Source: an uncultured bacterium
Lineage (GTDB): Bacteria > Patescibacteriota > CALEFQ01
Direction: 5' to 3'
Length of the DNA: 53,414 bases
Assembly: GCA_937877125.1 (NCBI GenBank)
Contig: CALEFQ010000014.1
Location: 1 to 53,414 of the forward strand
Shown in pieces: positions 7,923 to 15,931 of the stretch. How positions within the stretch are numbered: the stretch's first letter is position 1; every line of letters starts with the position of its first letter. The notes beneath the pieces were generated by a model. That model was not told the origin of the DNA, made no database searches, and saw nothing but the letters and a program-made list of their open reading frames with translations. Position numbers and translations under genes: made by a program.

Positions 7923-7946
7923 AAGGCGCTTCCTATGAAGCGCCTT
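7923..7946 (-). terminator. Terminator of the L,D-transpeptidase gene
   Basis: Perfect 10-bp stem AAGGCGCTTC/GAAGCGCCTT with a 4-nt loop, followed on the minus strand by TTTTAAGTT. Confidence 0.85.
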
Positions 7947-7966
7947 GAAAAGTGCCGCTAGCATCA

Positions 7967-9385
7967 TTAGTAATGAATAATTATTGGCGTTCCCACCTCG
8001 ACCATATTGTAAAGAATTTCCGCTTCTTTATAACCTACCCGCACGCATCCATGAGAAACTCGTATGCCCAAGTGGTTTTCACCTTCCACGTAACCGTTCG
8101 GCCATTCCGGGAGACGGTGAATGTAGAACCCGCCGGAGTGAAATTTCAGACTATAAGGCATCCACAGGCCGTATTTACCAGACCAGTGGCGAACTTCTTT
8201 GCTTAAAACCGTGAACTGACCATCAGGCGTCGGCATTCCGGGGCGACCAGTAGAAGTAATCGCCTCGAGGCGTTGGCGCCCGTTTTCATAGACGCGCAGT
8301 CGCTGTTGCGTCAGGTCGATATCAATATACTTGTATAAATCACGGCGCCCTTCCCAGATAAATTTGCGCGGTCCGGTAATCACTTCGGTTCTCCCGTCAT
8401 TATCCAAATCGCCGGCGGCGACATTGACCCCGCCGCGAAAATCATTTTCATAAATTACCTTGCTGAATTTGGCCGGCTGACCATTATACTTAAAGCTTTT
8501 TACTTCAGAAACGCTGTTGGACGCCCGAGACGCCAGGATCTCGACAACGCCGTCGCTATCGATATCACCCGCGGCCACGCGGGCACCGTCCTTATAATCA
8601 TCGGAAAAAGCGACAAAATTACCGATAACAGTTTTACTGGCTTCGGGGCGATAAACTTTGATATTAGCAGTGCCCATTGAGGCGGCACTGGTAATTATCT
8701 CTGCCACGCCGTTTTTATCGACGTCACCCAAAGCGACATCTATGCCGCCCCGGAAATCAGCCGGTTGCGGAAAAAAATCCAAGCCCAAATACTTGCCGGC
8801 GCCATCAAAAACTCTGACGTGCGGATTGCCGCCTGCGCCCGCCCCAACCACAATTTCGTCTCGTCCGTCTTTATTTATATCGCCAGCCGCGATATTGACT
8901 CCGCCCTTGAATTCCGGGGCAAAAGCCAGCCATTCCGCGACTATCTTTCCCGAAGGTTTGTAAACCTTTATTCTGGTGTCGCCATCACTGGCCTGCGAGA
9001 CGATAATTTCATCTTGGCCGTCGCCGTCCGTATCACCAAGATCCAAGTCAGCCGTGCCGCGGAAATTAGGGTGAAAGGGAAAAATAGAGACCCCATTGAA
9101 AACGCCGCGGTTAGTAAACCCGCGGATATGAGTCCGTCCGCCTTGACCGGAGACGGACACGATTTCCAAACGATCATCCCCTAAAATATCACCCGCCGCG
9201 ACCGCGACTCCCCCGCCAAACAAGCGGGAATACGCCATGATATTCATTTCCAGGCTGCCGCCTGCGCTGAAAACCCGAACTTCCGGGGCCCGAGCTTCTG
9301 TTCCCGCCCAGGCTTGACCAGCCGGAATAAGAAACAAGGCTCCGGATATCAAGCTTAACCAAAATAGTGTTTTTGCCTTAAACAT
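7967..9385 (-). CDS. Secreted FG-GAP-repeat L,D-transpeptidase (YkuD)
   Basis: This 472-aa protein starts with a signal peptide (residues 1-27, cleavage after GQAWA). Residues about 35-340 hold six FG-GAP/VCBS-type repeats with Ca-binding-like loops such as AAGDINKDGRDEIVV and LGDTDGDGQDEIIV. A YkuD L,D-transpeptidase domain spans about 345-472. Its catalytic motif SHGCVRV has Cys447 and His445, and the upstream conserved His is in FYIHRLPEW. The family makes 3-3 crosslinks in peptidoglycan or attaches proteins to it. The integrin-like propeller N-terminus could position it on the cell surface or bind a ligand. Its leader holds an attenuator-like hairpin (9457-9479). Confidence 0.93.
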   Translation of the reverse strand: MFKAKTLFWLSLISGALFLIPAGQAWAGTEARAPEVRVFSAGGSLEMNIMAYSRLFGGGVAVAAGDILGDDRLEIVSVSGQGGRTHIRGFTNRGVFNGVSIFPFHPNFRGTADLDLGDTDGDGQDEIIVSQASDGDTRIKVYKPSGKIVAEWLAFAPEFKGGVNIAAGDINKDGRDEIVVGAGAGGNPHVRVFDGAGKYLGLDFFPQPADFRGGIDVALGDVDKNGVAEIITSAASMGTANIKVYRPEASKTVIGNFVAFSDDYKDGARVAAGDIDSDGVVEILASRASNSVSEVKSFKYNGQPAKFSKVIYENDFRGGVNVAAGDLDNDGRTEVITGPRKFIWEGRRDLYKYIDIDLTQQRLRVYENGRQRLEAITSTGRPGMPTPDGQFTVLSKEVRHWSGKYGLWMPYSLKFHSGGFYIHRLPEWPNGYVEGENHLGIRVSHGCVRVGYKEAEILYNMVEVGTPIIIHY

Positions 9386-9451
9386 AAGTAAAAAATAATT
9401 GGGTTAAGTTCTCGGCCCAGGAAGATATGCCTATTTTCCTGAACTGAAAAC

Positions 9452-9522
9452 AAAAAGGGCGCACCGGTTGGTTCACCCTATTCCTATATTTTAAGTATAG
9501 CATAAAAACTGATCTTGGGCAA
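9452..9522 (-). promoter_or_regulatory. Promoter plus promoter-proximal hairpin/U-run leader of the YkuD gene
   Basis: On the minus strand TTGCCC (9517-9522), 17-bp spacer and TATACT (9494-9499) give a start near 9487. Eight nucleotides later a hairpin AGGGTGAACC..GCCCT (9457-9479) is followed by U5 (9452-9456), which looks like an intrinsic terminator or attenuator 66 bp before the gene. The same hairpin occurs at 37581-37604. Confidence 0.65.
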
Positions 9523-9543
9523 GGAGGAAATTGGGGAAAATTA

Positions 9544-9571
9544 TTGACAGATTATAGTCATTGATTATAAT
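9544..9571 (+). promoter_or_regulatory. Consensus promoter of the 9646 gene
   Basis: TTGACA at 9544-9549, 16-bp spacer, TATAAT at 9566-9571. Confidence 0.85.
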
Positions 9572-9593
9572 GAAAAAACCTCTTAAAAAATTG

Positions 9594-9640
9594 CTCCCTT
9601 GCCCTGGCTTTCAATTTTTGGCGGTCAAGGCAAGGAGGAG
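9594..9640 (+). promoter_or_regulatory. Hairpin that sequesters the Shine-Dalgarno
   Basis: CTCCCTTGCC (9594-9603) can pair with GGCAAGGAG (9629-9637), with one bulged C. The right arm contains the AAGGAGGAG ribosome site for ATG 9646, so the gene may be closed unless the hairpin is opened. Confidence 0.6.
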
Positions 9641-9645
9641 TAATT

Positions 9646-9849
9646 ATGAAAAATACCTACTGGTCAGTTGAGGAGATTGCTCAGCTTCGAGCCGAGCTTG
9701 ATCCATCACGATTCCTGCCCACTTGGTGGCGCGGGAGACCAGCAGCCGGGGGAGCGGATGCTACCCGCATCTACGACCTGTCAACCGATGAAAGACGACT
9801 TTTCCCAGCGAGTAACCCCAGCTGCATTGTATCAAGGGCGACCTGTTGA
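9646..9849 (+). CDS. Small orphan protein, 67 aa, possibly frameshifted
   Basis: The ORF starts MKNTYWSVEEIAQLRAELD with a strong SD (AAGGAGGAG at 9632-9640). The N-terminal 30 residues look like a real helical protein (Trp-rich, WSVEEIAQL, FLPTWWRG); the C-terminus looks less natural. An overlapping frame (9668-9943, 91 codons) reads on past the stop with a plausible sequence (RVTPAALYQGRPVES). So either the true product switches frame near 9795-9830 (sequence error or real shift) or the 67-aa form is right. I do not recognise it. Its promoter is consensus and its SD lies in a hairpin. Confidence 0.5.
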   Translation: MKNTYWSVEEIAQLRAELDPSRFLPTWWRGRPAAGGADATRIYDLSTDERRLFPASNPSCIVSRATC

Positions 9850-9868
9850 AAGCAGGGCGCCCAAACAA

Positions 9869-10077
9869 GAAAGCCCCGGAAAGGTTTTCTCGCCCACTCG
9901 TTACCCTTTGGGAACGCGAGGCGATATGCCGGTTTATTGGTGAAGCCTTCGGTCTTTAATCTACTCTGGCTTTCGCCGTTTTTAAACCACGCCTATCCTT
10001 AGGGATAAGAAGCAGGACAGCTAGACCCCGTCGCGCCGCGGCACGACACTAGACTGACACCGCTTCTTTTGCTTTTT
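9869..10077 (+). ncRNA. Highly structured transcript region with tandem terminator-like hairpins
   Basis: GAAAGCC (9869-9875) pairs with GGCTTTC (9968-9974), followed by T5 at 9979-9983. Inside it TCGCC/GGCGA and CGTTACCC/GGGAACG (9890-9924) form a long stem. A second module has TATCC/GGGATA, then AGAAGC (10008-10013) pairing with GCTTCT (10062-10067) around a near-palindromic GTCGCGCCGCGGCACGAC, followed by T-rich sequence. It may be a structured 3' UTR of the 9646 gene or a separate RNA; I cannot name a family. RNase P and tmRNA hallmarks are absent. Confidence 0.45.
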
Positions 10078-10130
10078 ATTACAAAAATTAAAGCTACATA
10101 GATTTTTAAAAAAGACCACTTGATTAAAAT

Positions 10131-10175
10131 AAAAATCCCGCAATAAGCTTGCTTGCGCAAGCAAGGCGGGGTTTT
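10131..10175. terminator. Bidirectional terminator of the GreA-N-like gene
   Basis: AAAATCCCGC/GCGGGGTTTT outer arms with an inner perfect CTTGCTTGC/GCAAGCAAG palindrome. It lies just downstream of the minus-strand gene 10218-10448. Confidence 0.85.
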
Positions 10176-10217
10176 AATAAACCTTGCAGACTAATTTTGG
10201 GGACCGCGTTACCACGA

Positions 10218-10448
10218 TTACGCCCGATTTTCCACGACCACCGCGTTGGCCAGTAAACTCTTTAGCTGGTAAATCTCCCGATCGATGTCTTGCTTCATCT
10301 CGTTGAGGATGATGAAGGCGGGCGACGAATGGTCGTCGATACTAGACATCTTTTGGGTGATTTTGCGCGATTCAATCAATTCGAGATGATTGAGCCGCTG
10401 GCGAATGTGGTCTATCCCCTGTGGCGGAAGAAATACTTCTTCAGACAT
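10218..10448 (-). CDS. Stand-alone GreA/GreB N-domain-like coiled-coil protein
   Basis: This 76-aa protein aligns by eye along its whole length with the GreA N-terminal coiled coil. It has PPQGIDHIRQRLNHLELIES (compare the GreA start with its conserved Gly and Leu heptads), a central turn DDHSSPAF, and MKQDIDREIYQLKSLLANAVVV at the end. The C-terminal FKBP-like domain is absent. GreA's tip carries two acidic residues (D..E) that bind catalytic Mg; here the second acid is missing. Inference: it may enter the RNA polymerase secondary channel without cleavage activity, like Gfh1- or DksA-type factors. An unrelated short helical hairpin cannot be excluded. Confidence 0.6.
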   Translation of the reverse strand: MSEEVFLPPQGIDHIRQRLNHLELIESRKITQKMSSIDDHSSPAFIILNEMKQDIDREIYQLKSLLANAVVVENRA

Positions 10449-10474
10449 AGGGATATGATTAAATGCCTACTTGC

Positions 10475-10502
10475 AGTATACCACACCGGCCCTGGTTAGC
10501 AA
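10475..10502 (-). promoter_or_regulatory. Promoter of the GreA-N-like gene
   Basis: Minus-strand TTGCTA (10497-10502), 16-bp spacer, TATACT (10475-10480). The leader is about 20 nt. Confidence 0.7.
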
Positions 10503-10534
10503 CTGGGCTTAGACAAGGGCAAACAAGACTTAAG

Positions 10535-10654
10535 AATAACCAATCAAAAATAACCGATCTCCAATAAATTACCAAATTTAAAGCCCAAAACGGTTGATAT
10601 TTTAACCTTGGTTATTCAATTTTACTTGATATTTGTTATTTGTGATTGGTTATT
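10535..10654. repeat. Long AT-rich inverted repeat before yebC
   Basis: Arms of about 20 bp (10535-10554 and 10635-10654, core AATAACCAATCA/TGATTGGTTATT) enclose about 80 nt that holds further small repeats (GGTT..AACC). The style resembles the long AT hairpin at 7138-7228. Confidence 0.6.
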
Positions 10655-10663
10655 TTATCCTCC

Positions 10664-10692
10664 TTTACTTTTACCCTAAATCACGGTAAAAT
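10664..10692 (+). promoter_or_regulatory. Promoter of yebC-ruvC-PKD7TM-triple fusion unit
   Basis: TTTACT at 10664-10669, 17-bp spacer, TAAAAT at 10687-10692, start codon at 10722. No other obvious promoter separates the four rightward genes to 15870. Confidence 0.6.
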
Positions 10693-10721
10693 TAGTCCAG
10701 TTTTTACTAATCAAACCCTGT

Positions 10722-11423
10722 ATGTCTGGGCACTCTAAATGGTCTCAAATCAAGCATAAAAAAGGAGTGACCGACGCCAAAAAAAGCGCCGCTTTTACGA
10801 AAGTGGCCAATATGATCACTATTGCCGCTCGTTTGGGCGGGGGCGATCCCGGCAGTAACCCGCGCCTGGACATGGTCATTGCTAAAGCCCGCGAATTAAA
10901 TATGCCTAAAGAAAACGTGGAACGGGCCATCAAGCGCGGCACGGGAGAATTAGAAGGCGTCACCCTGGAAGCTTTGACCCTGGAAGCTTACGGTCCCGGC
11001 GGTTCCGCCTTGATTATCGAAGCGATTACTGACAATAAAAACCGAACGATTACCGACGTGCGTAACGCCTTAAGCCAGCACGGCGGGAAATTAGCTAGCA
11101 ACGGCAGCGTGATTTATCAGTTTCACAAAAAAGGGGTAATTCGGATTAATCATCCCGGCGAAGACCTTGAATTAAAAGCAATTGATGCCGGAGCGGAAGA
11201 TACTGTTTTTGAAAATAATTTGTTAGAGATTTATACTCGCCCCGAAGACCTGCAAAAAGTAAAAAATAATTTGTCCGGGATTAAGTTTGAATCGGCGGAA
11301 CTGGAATATTTACCCCAGAACCAGATCAACCTGACCGGCGAAACAAAAAAACAGACGGAAGAACTAATCCAGACCCTAAACGACCGCGATGATGTCCAGG
11401 AGATTTACAGCAATCTGTCCTAA
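10722..11423 (+). CDS. yebC: YebC/PmpR-family protein
   Basis: This 233-aa cytoplasmic protein starts with the diagnostic MSGHSKWSQIKHKKG and contains FTKVANMITIAARLGGGDP, NPRLDMVIAKA and the GPGGSALIIEA block. Its length matches the family (about 240). Members are known as transcriptional regulators and, more recently, as translation factors relieving ribosome stalling (the TACO1/YebC group). It is the first gene of a rightward unit with ruvC 5 bp downstream, a common yebC-ruvC arrangement. Confidence 0.97.
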   Translation: MSGHSKWSQIKHKKGVTDAKKSAAFTKVANMITIAARLGGGDPGSNPRLDMVIAKARELNMPKENVERAIKRGTGELEGVTLEALTLEAYGPGGSALIIEAITDNKNRTITDVRNALSQHGGKLASNGSVIYQFHKKGVIRINHPGEDLELKAIDAGAEDTVFENNLLEIYTRPEDLQKVKNNLSGIKFESAELEYLPQNQINLTGETKKQTEELIQTLNDRDDVQEIYSNLS

Positions 11424-11428
11424 ATCCT

Positions 11429-11911
11429 ATGCGCACCATCATTGCTATTGACCCCGGCACCGCCACGACCGGATTCGCCTTGTTGCAAAAAAGTCGCTCG
11501 GAAGTCCGGCTTTTGGATTATGGCTGTATCATTACTTCCCCTAAAAACACCTTGCCGCAACGACTTCAGATAATCGCTCGTGATTTGCGACGCCTAATCA
11601 AGCGCTACCGACCACAGGAACTGGCTATTGAAACCCTTTTTTTCGCCAAAAACGTCAAAACGGCCATGGCCGTAGGCCAAGCCCGGGGCGTGACTTTGCT
11701 CATCGGCGCAGAAAACAAATTAAAAATTTCAGAGTACACTCCCCTGCAAGTCAAACAGGCGCTGACGGGATACGGGCGAGCAGATAAACGACAAATACAG
11801 CTCCTGGTCAAAGCCCGGCTAAATTTAAAAAATATTCCAAAACCGGACGACGCCGCCGACGCGATTGCTATCGGGCTCTGCCATTTCCAAACCGTTAATC
11901 TACTAAAATAG
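11429..11911 (+). CDS. ruvC: Holliday junction resolvase RuvC
   Basis: This 160-aa protein has the RNase H-like fold. The metal-binding acids are in AIDPGTATTG near the N-terminus, LAIETLFFAKN (about 65-75) and KPDDAADAIAIGLCH near the C-terminus. RuvC cuts four-way junctions during recombination repair. It begins 5 bp after yebC and lies 10 bp before the PKD-7TM gene. ruvA and ruvB are not in this window. Confidence 0.96.
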   Translation: MRTIIAIDPGTATTGFALLQKSRSEVRLLDYGCIITSPKNTLPQRLQIIARDLRRLIKRYRPQELAIETLFFAKNVKTAMAVGQARGVTLLIGAENKLKISEYTPLQVKQALTGYGRADKRQIQLLVKARLNLKNIPKPDDAADAIAIGLCHFQTVNLLK

Positions 11912-11921
11912 TCTTATCTTT

Positions 11922-13484
11922 ATGTTACGAAAAATCATCCTAATTAGCGCCAGCCTGGCCTGGCTGGCAGTCGGCAGCCTGGCTGCCCCAACCGCCTTAG
12001 CTCAAGAAGCCGAAGCCGCGGCAACCACGCCAACATCTCCCGAAGAAACCTTGCCAGTGCGCCAACTAGAAGCGGTGGCCGGCGAGGACCAAAATGTCCC
12101 GGTCGGCAGCAAGGTTATTTTCGACGGCTCGAAATCTATTAATTCCAAGGATGGCGAGCTTAAGTATTCCTGGGATTTCGGTGACGGAACGGAAGTAGAC
12201 GGCGTGAATGAGCTCCATGTCTATAATGATCCGGGAATCTATGTTGTAAAACTAACCGTGACCAACGGTGAACAATCGGATACGGACGAATTGATTGTTT
12301 CGGTTTATGAAAACCTGGTGCTCTTGATGGCCGACAGTTCCACCAAGGAAGAATCATTGCAGGAATTAGAAAGAAGCGCCGCTCGAGAAGGGGTGTTGAT
12401 TATCCGCGTTCAGGATTCGAGTGGACAACCGGACTACATCGCCGTGGAAACTCTGGCCAAAGCTTTGGCGGAACAACGAACCAATATCCAAAAATCCAAC
12501 CTGCTTATCGATTGGACCAGCGGGTCAGTTGGCTTAAATGCCCTGACTAAATTTATCCAGCCGGCGGAAAACGTCAAAGAACTGGATTTGGCCCATAAGG
12601 CCATTGTTTCCGTGACTACCAAAGCCGGGGTGACTTCTAGAATCGCCCAGCAGACTTACGACTTGGTCAAGCCGGAATTTATTGTCCTGACTGACGAATC
12701 AGCTCTGAAAAATCTTATTTCCGCTAAAACCCCGACCGAACTTCTGGAAAACCTGCGCCGGTCTCCCGTGGAATATAAAATTATCGGCATCCACAGCGAA
12801 CGCAGTATCAAAGAACTGGGCTGGACCAATTTTATGTCCTACACGATCAATTACATGGTCAATAACGGAGTGCCGATCAATACTATTTTCCTGATTCTGA
12901 TGATCCCGATCATCGCGACAATTATCGCCTTCTCGCGGCAGGTTATCGGGATCAAAGCCTTTGGTTTGTATATTCCGACGATTCTGACCCTGGCCTTTCT
13001 GGTGACCGGCATCAAATACGGCTTGGTCATTTTTATCGCCATCCTGGTAGTGGCCACCTTAGTACGCATCGTGTTGAAATACTTGCGGATTCTATATCTC
13101 CCCCGTATGGCCATGGTGCTGACCGCGACGGCGCTGGCCATGTTTATCATGTTTGCTTTTGGCGCTTATTCCAACCGGACTGGATTCATCGCGATCTCAA
13201 TTTTCCCGATCCTGATTATCGCTATTTTGGCCGAAGAATTTGTCAAAGTCCAAATTGAAAAGGGCTTTGTCACCGCGATTCAGCTAGCCGTCGAAACCCT
13301 GATCATCGCCACTATCTGCTATTTCTTAGTAAGCTGGGAAGCGGTGCGCACCTTTTTCTTAAGCTATCCCGAAACCATCCTGTTTACTATCCCCTTGAAC
13401 TACCTCTTGGGAAAATGGACTGGTTTGCGGCTAACAGAATATTTCCGGTTTAAGCAACTATTGAAACATGACAAATCCGCGTGA
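11922..13484 (+). CDS. PKD-domain protein with C-terminal 7TM module (UUP1-related)
   Basis: This 520-aa protein has a signal peptide (about 1-27). A PKD domain follows at about 48-130, with the typical YSWDFGDGTEV and PGIYVVKLTVTN motifs. A soluble alpha/beta region spans about 130-310 and contains YNLV-like strands. From about residue 315 seven hydrophobic helices carry the motif SRQVIGIKAFGLYIPTILTL. That motif resembles the 7TM half of the 'inactive transglutaminase fused to 7TM' (UUP1) proteins. Those are encoded beside ATP-grasp ligases and retropepsin-like proteins, exactly as here. The next gene overlaps it by 17 bp. The usual transglutaminase-like part appears replaced by PKD plus an unrecognised domain. 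Confidence 0.75.
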   Translation: MLRKIILISASLAWLAVGSLAAPTALAQEAEAAATTPTSPEETLPVRQLEAVAGEDQNVPVGSKVIFDGSKSINSKDGELKYSWDFGDGTEVDGVNELHVYNDPGIYVVKLTVTNGEQSDTDELIVSVYENLVLLMADSSTKEESLQELERSAAREGVLIIRVQDSSGQPDYIAVETLAKALAEQRTNIQKSNLLIDWTSGSVGLNALTKFIQPAENVKELDLAHKAIVSVTTKAGVTSRIAQQTYDLVKPEFIVLTDESALKNLISAKTPTELLENLRRSPVEYKIIGIHSERSIKELGWTNFMSYTINYMVNNGVPINTIFLILMIPIIATIIAFSRQVIGIKAFGLYIPTILTLAFLVTGIKYGLVIFIAILVVATLVRIVLKYLRILYLPRMAMVLTATALAMFIMFAFGAYSNRTGFIAISIFPILIIAILAEEFVKVQIEKGFVTAIQLAVETLIIATICYFLVSWEAVRTFFLSYPETILFTIPLNYLLGKWTGLRLTEYFRFKQLLKHDKSA

Positions 13485-15870
13485 CATCTTAGGGATGAAC
13501 GCGCGCAACCTGCGCTACCTTCGTCCCTCTAATCCCCGCTCGGCCGTTCGTTTGGCTGATTCTAAACTGAAAACCAAACTAATCCTGGCGGAAACTTCTA
13601 TCCCAACACCGAAAGTCTTTGGCATGTTTAAGAATGCCCGGGAAATTGATAAGTTCGATTGGGACAAGCTTCCCGAAAACGTCGTGCTTAAGCCGAACCG
13701 GGGTTTTGGCGGCGAAGGGATTGTGGTTTTTTCTAAAAAAGAGAAGGGTCCGGACGGCCAGCCGATCTGGATAACCAACGACGGGGAACGCTGGTCAATC
13801 GATGATCTGCGCCGCCACATCATCAATATCCTGGACGGCAACTTCTCCCTGCAAAACATTCCTGACACGGCCTTTTTTGAGGAAAAAATTGTGACCCACC
13901 GCATCATGCGCCGTTACACCTATAAAGGGCTGCCGGACGTGCGGGTCATTGTTTACAACAAAGTCCCGGTCATCGCGATGCTTCGTCTGCCGACCAAATG
14001 GTCGAAAGGCAAAGCTAACCTGGCCCAAGGCGCGATCGGCGTAGGGATTGATATGGCCACTGGGCAAACTACCACCGCCGCCATTAAAAAGCCGGTCCAC
14101 AAAGCCGTCTCAAAACATCCCGATACCCTCCAGGACCTTAAAGGTCTGGTCGTCCCTTATTGGAACGAAATTTTAGAAATGGCCATCCGATGCCAAGAAG
14201 TAACTAAAATCGGTTATTTAGGCGCCGATATCGCCATCGATGAAAAATACGGCCCGCTAATTCTGGAATTAAATGCCCGGCCCGGTCTGGAAATCCAGAA
14301 TGTAAATTTGGTTCCCCTTGGAGCGCGCTTGCGACGATTGGAAGGTTTGAAAATTAGGACTTTAGAAAAGGGCGTGCGCTTGGCCAAAGAGCTTTTTGGC
14401 GGCGGCGGCGAGAAAAAGGTTGACGAACTAATCAGCAAAACCGTGATCAGCCCGGAAGAAACCTTGGAAATAATTGCCCCGGACGGCCAGCGGCACCGAA
14501 TTCTAGGCCGGATCGACACCGGAGAAGGATTGACGGTGATTGATTCGTCTTTGGGGCAAAAACTCGGATTGACCAGCGCGCCGGCGGAAAAAACAGACAA
14601 CCTGGAAAAAAAGCACAGCCAATTAGTCAACCTAACTTTTTCCTTGGCCGGAGAAAAAATCAGAACCAAGGCCGCCCTGGGCGACCGGACCGGACACCGG
14701 CACCTGATTGTCATTGGCCGCCGCGACTTGCAGCCCTTCTTGGTTGACGCCAGCCGACGCGAACACCTCGAAAAAACCAAGAAAATTGATTATCAAAAAG
14801 TTGATCAGGTTTTAGTGGAAGTCAGCCGGAAGATTCCTTTATTACCGACTTTGACGCCGGTCAATTTGGAAATTGAACGGGAAAAATTCTTCGCTCAGGA
14901 AAATTATTCACCACAATTCGTCTATAAAAAACCAGCTATCGCCGAACTCGATTTATTACGCTCACGGCTGGAAATCTTTCAGCTGGACACCGATTACTCC
15001 ACTCTGGGACGAATTTTCTTCCGCAAACAACAGGAGTTGATCAAGAAAATCGAAACTGTCCGGGCGATCGGGACCGAAAGTTTTACCGCTAAAACCCTTG
15101 ACCTCTACGGCGAACCCAAAGAAGAATTGGTGGAACTGGCCGCCAAAAACTACCAAAACAAGAAAGCGGGGGAAAATAACGGCGACTACCTGAAACAATC
15201 GGACGTGATAAAAATTCTGAGTGACAAGCTAAACCAGGTAAGGATCCCTTATAAAATTGTCGTGGTCAAGGATTTGTCGGCCCGGATTACCGTTAAGACC
15301 TTGGAAAAATCAATCCTGATTAACTTGCGCTCCGGCGCCTTGTTTAAGCATTCGGATTTGATCGGAACCATCGCTCACGAAATAGAAACTCACGCCTACC
15401 GCTACGCCAACGGGCGGCTGCAGCCTTATAAAATATTCAGCGAAGGCTTCGGCGGCTACCTGGCCACCGAAGAAGGCCTGGCTATTTACAGCAAAGAACA
15501 GGCCTACAAAAACCCCCGGAAGTTCATTACCCGGGCGCTGGATGTGCTGGCCGTCAATTGGGCTCTGACCAATTCTTTCCATGAAGTCTACCAGCGCTTG
15601 CGAGCCAAGGGAGTTCTACCGAAAACCGCGTTTTCTATAGCTTATCGCGTCAAACGCGGTTTGGCCGACACGAGCCGCCCAGGCGCTTTTACCCGGGACC
15701 ACCTCTACTTGAAAGGTTTTCTCGAAATTGAAAAATATATCGAACAAGGTTTCGATCTGAAAAAACTTTATCTAGGGAAAATCGGCATTACCGATTTGCC
15801 GGAAATAAAAAAATTAAGCGGGATCAAGGAACCGAAATACTTACCGGAATGGCTGATGGGTAAAAAATAA
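13468..15870 (+). CDS. Triple fusion: ATP-grasp ligase - retropepsin-like - DUF1704 metallopeptidase-like
   Basis: This is an 800-aa cytoplasmic protein. Residues about 5-320 form an ATP-grasp domain of the alpha-L-glutamate-ligase-like type (NVVLKPNRGFGGEGIVVF; metal/ATP site LILELNARPGLEIQN near 265-278). Residues about 335-427 are retropepsin-like (RimB/DUF785 group), with aspartate motif GRIDTGEGLTVID near 348 and HLIVIGRRDLQPFLVD at its end. Residues about 455-795 are DUF1704 (MATCAP/QEGLA family), with zinc motif HEIETH at 637-642 and EEGLA at 668-672. Separate genes of the first two types neighbour UUP1-7TM genes elsewhere; fusing all three is unusual. Inference: it adds a peptide or amino-acid tag and removes or trims it, at the membrane via the overlapping 7TM gene. 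Confidence 0.85.
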   Translation: MTNPRDILGMNARNLRYLRPSNPRSAVRLADSKLKTKLILAETSIPTPKVFGMFKNAREIDKFDWDKLPENVVLKPNRGFGGEGIVVFSKKEKGPDGQPIWITNDGERWSIDDLRRHIINILDGNFSLQNIPDTAFFEEKIVTHRIMRRYTYKGLPDVRVIVYNKVPVIAMLRLPTKWSKGKANLAQGAIGVGIDMATGQTTTAAIKKPVHKAVSKHPDTLQDLKGLVVPYWNEILEMAIRCQEVTKIGYLGADIAIDEKYGPLILELNARPGLEIQNVNLVPLGARLRRLEGLKIRTLEKGVRLAKELFGGGGEKKVDELISKTVISPEETLEIIAPDGQRHRILGRIDTGEGLTVIDSSLGQKLGLTSAPAEKTDNLEKKHSQLVNLTFSLAGEKIRTKAALGDRTGHRHLIVIGRRDLQPFLVDASRREHLEKTKKIDYQKVDQVLVEVSRKIPLLPTLTPVNLEIEREKFFAQENYSPQFVYKKPAIAELDLLRSRLEIFQLDTDYSTLGRIFFRKQQELIKKIETVRAIGTESFTAKTLDLYGEPKEELVELAAKNYQNKKAGENNGDYLKQSDVIKILSDKLNQVRIPYKIVVVKDLSARITVKTLEKSILINLRSGALFKHSDLIGTIAHEIETHAYRYANGRLQPYKIFSEGFGGYLATEEGLAIYSKEQAYKNPRKFITRALDVLAVNWALTNSFHEVYQRLRAKGVLPKTAFSIAYRVKRGLADTSRPGAFTRDHLYLKGFLEIEKYIEQGFDLKKLYLGKIGITDLPEIKKLSGIKEPKYLPEWLMGKK

Positions 15871-15906
15871 ATAAAATCGTGGCTCTCGCCCCGATTTTAT
15901 TTATTT
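15865..15906. terminator. Bidirectional terminator
   Basis: 15-bp arms AAATAAATAAAATCG/CGATTTTATTTATTT around a 12-nt loop. It separates the rightward fusion gene from the leftward 15932-17993 genes. Confidence 0.85.
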
Positions 15907-15931
15907 CAGTACTATATATCTACTCTTCTTT

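Noticed and set aside
9578-10080. RNase P RNA or tmRNA
   Set aside because: No GAGGAAAGTC/ACAGAA hallmarks of RNase P, and no tRNA-like CCA end or tag frame of tmRNA.
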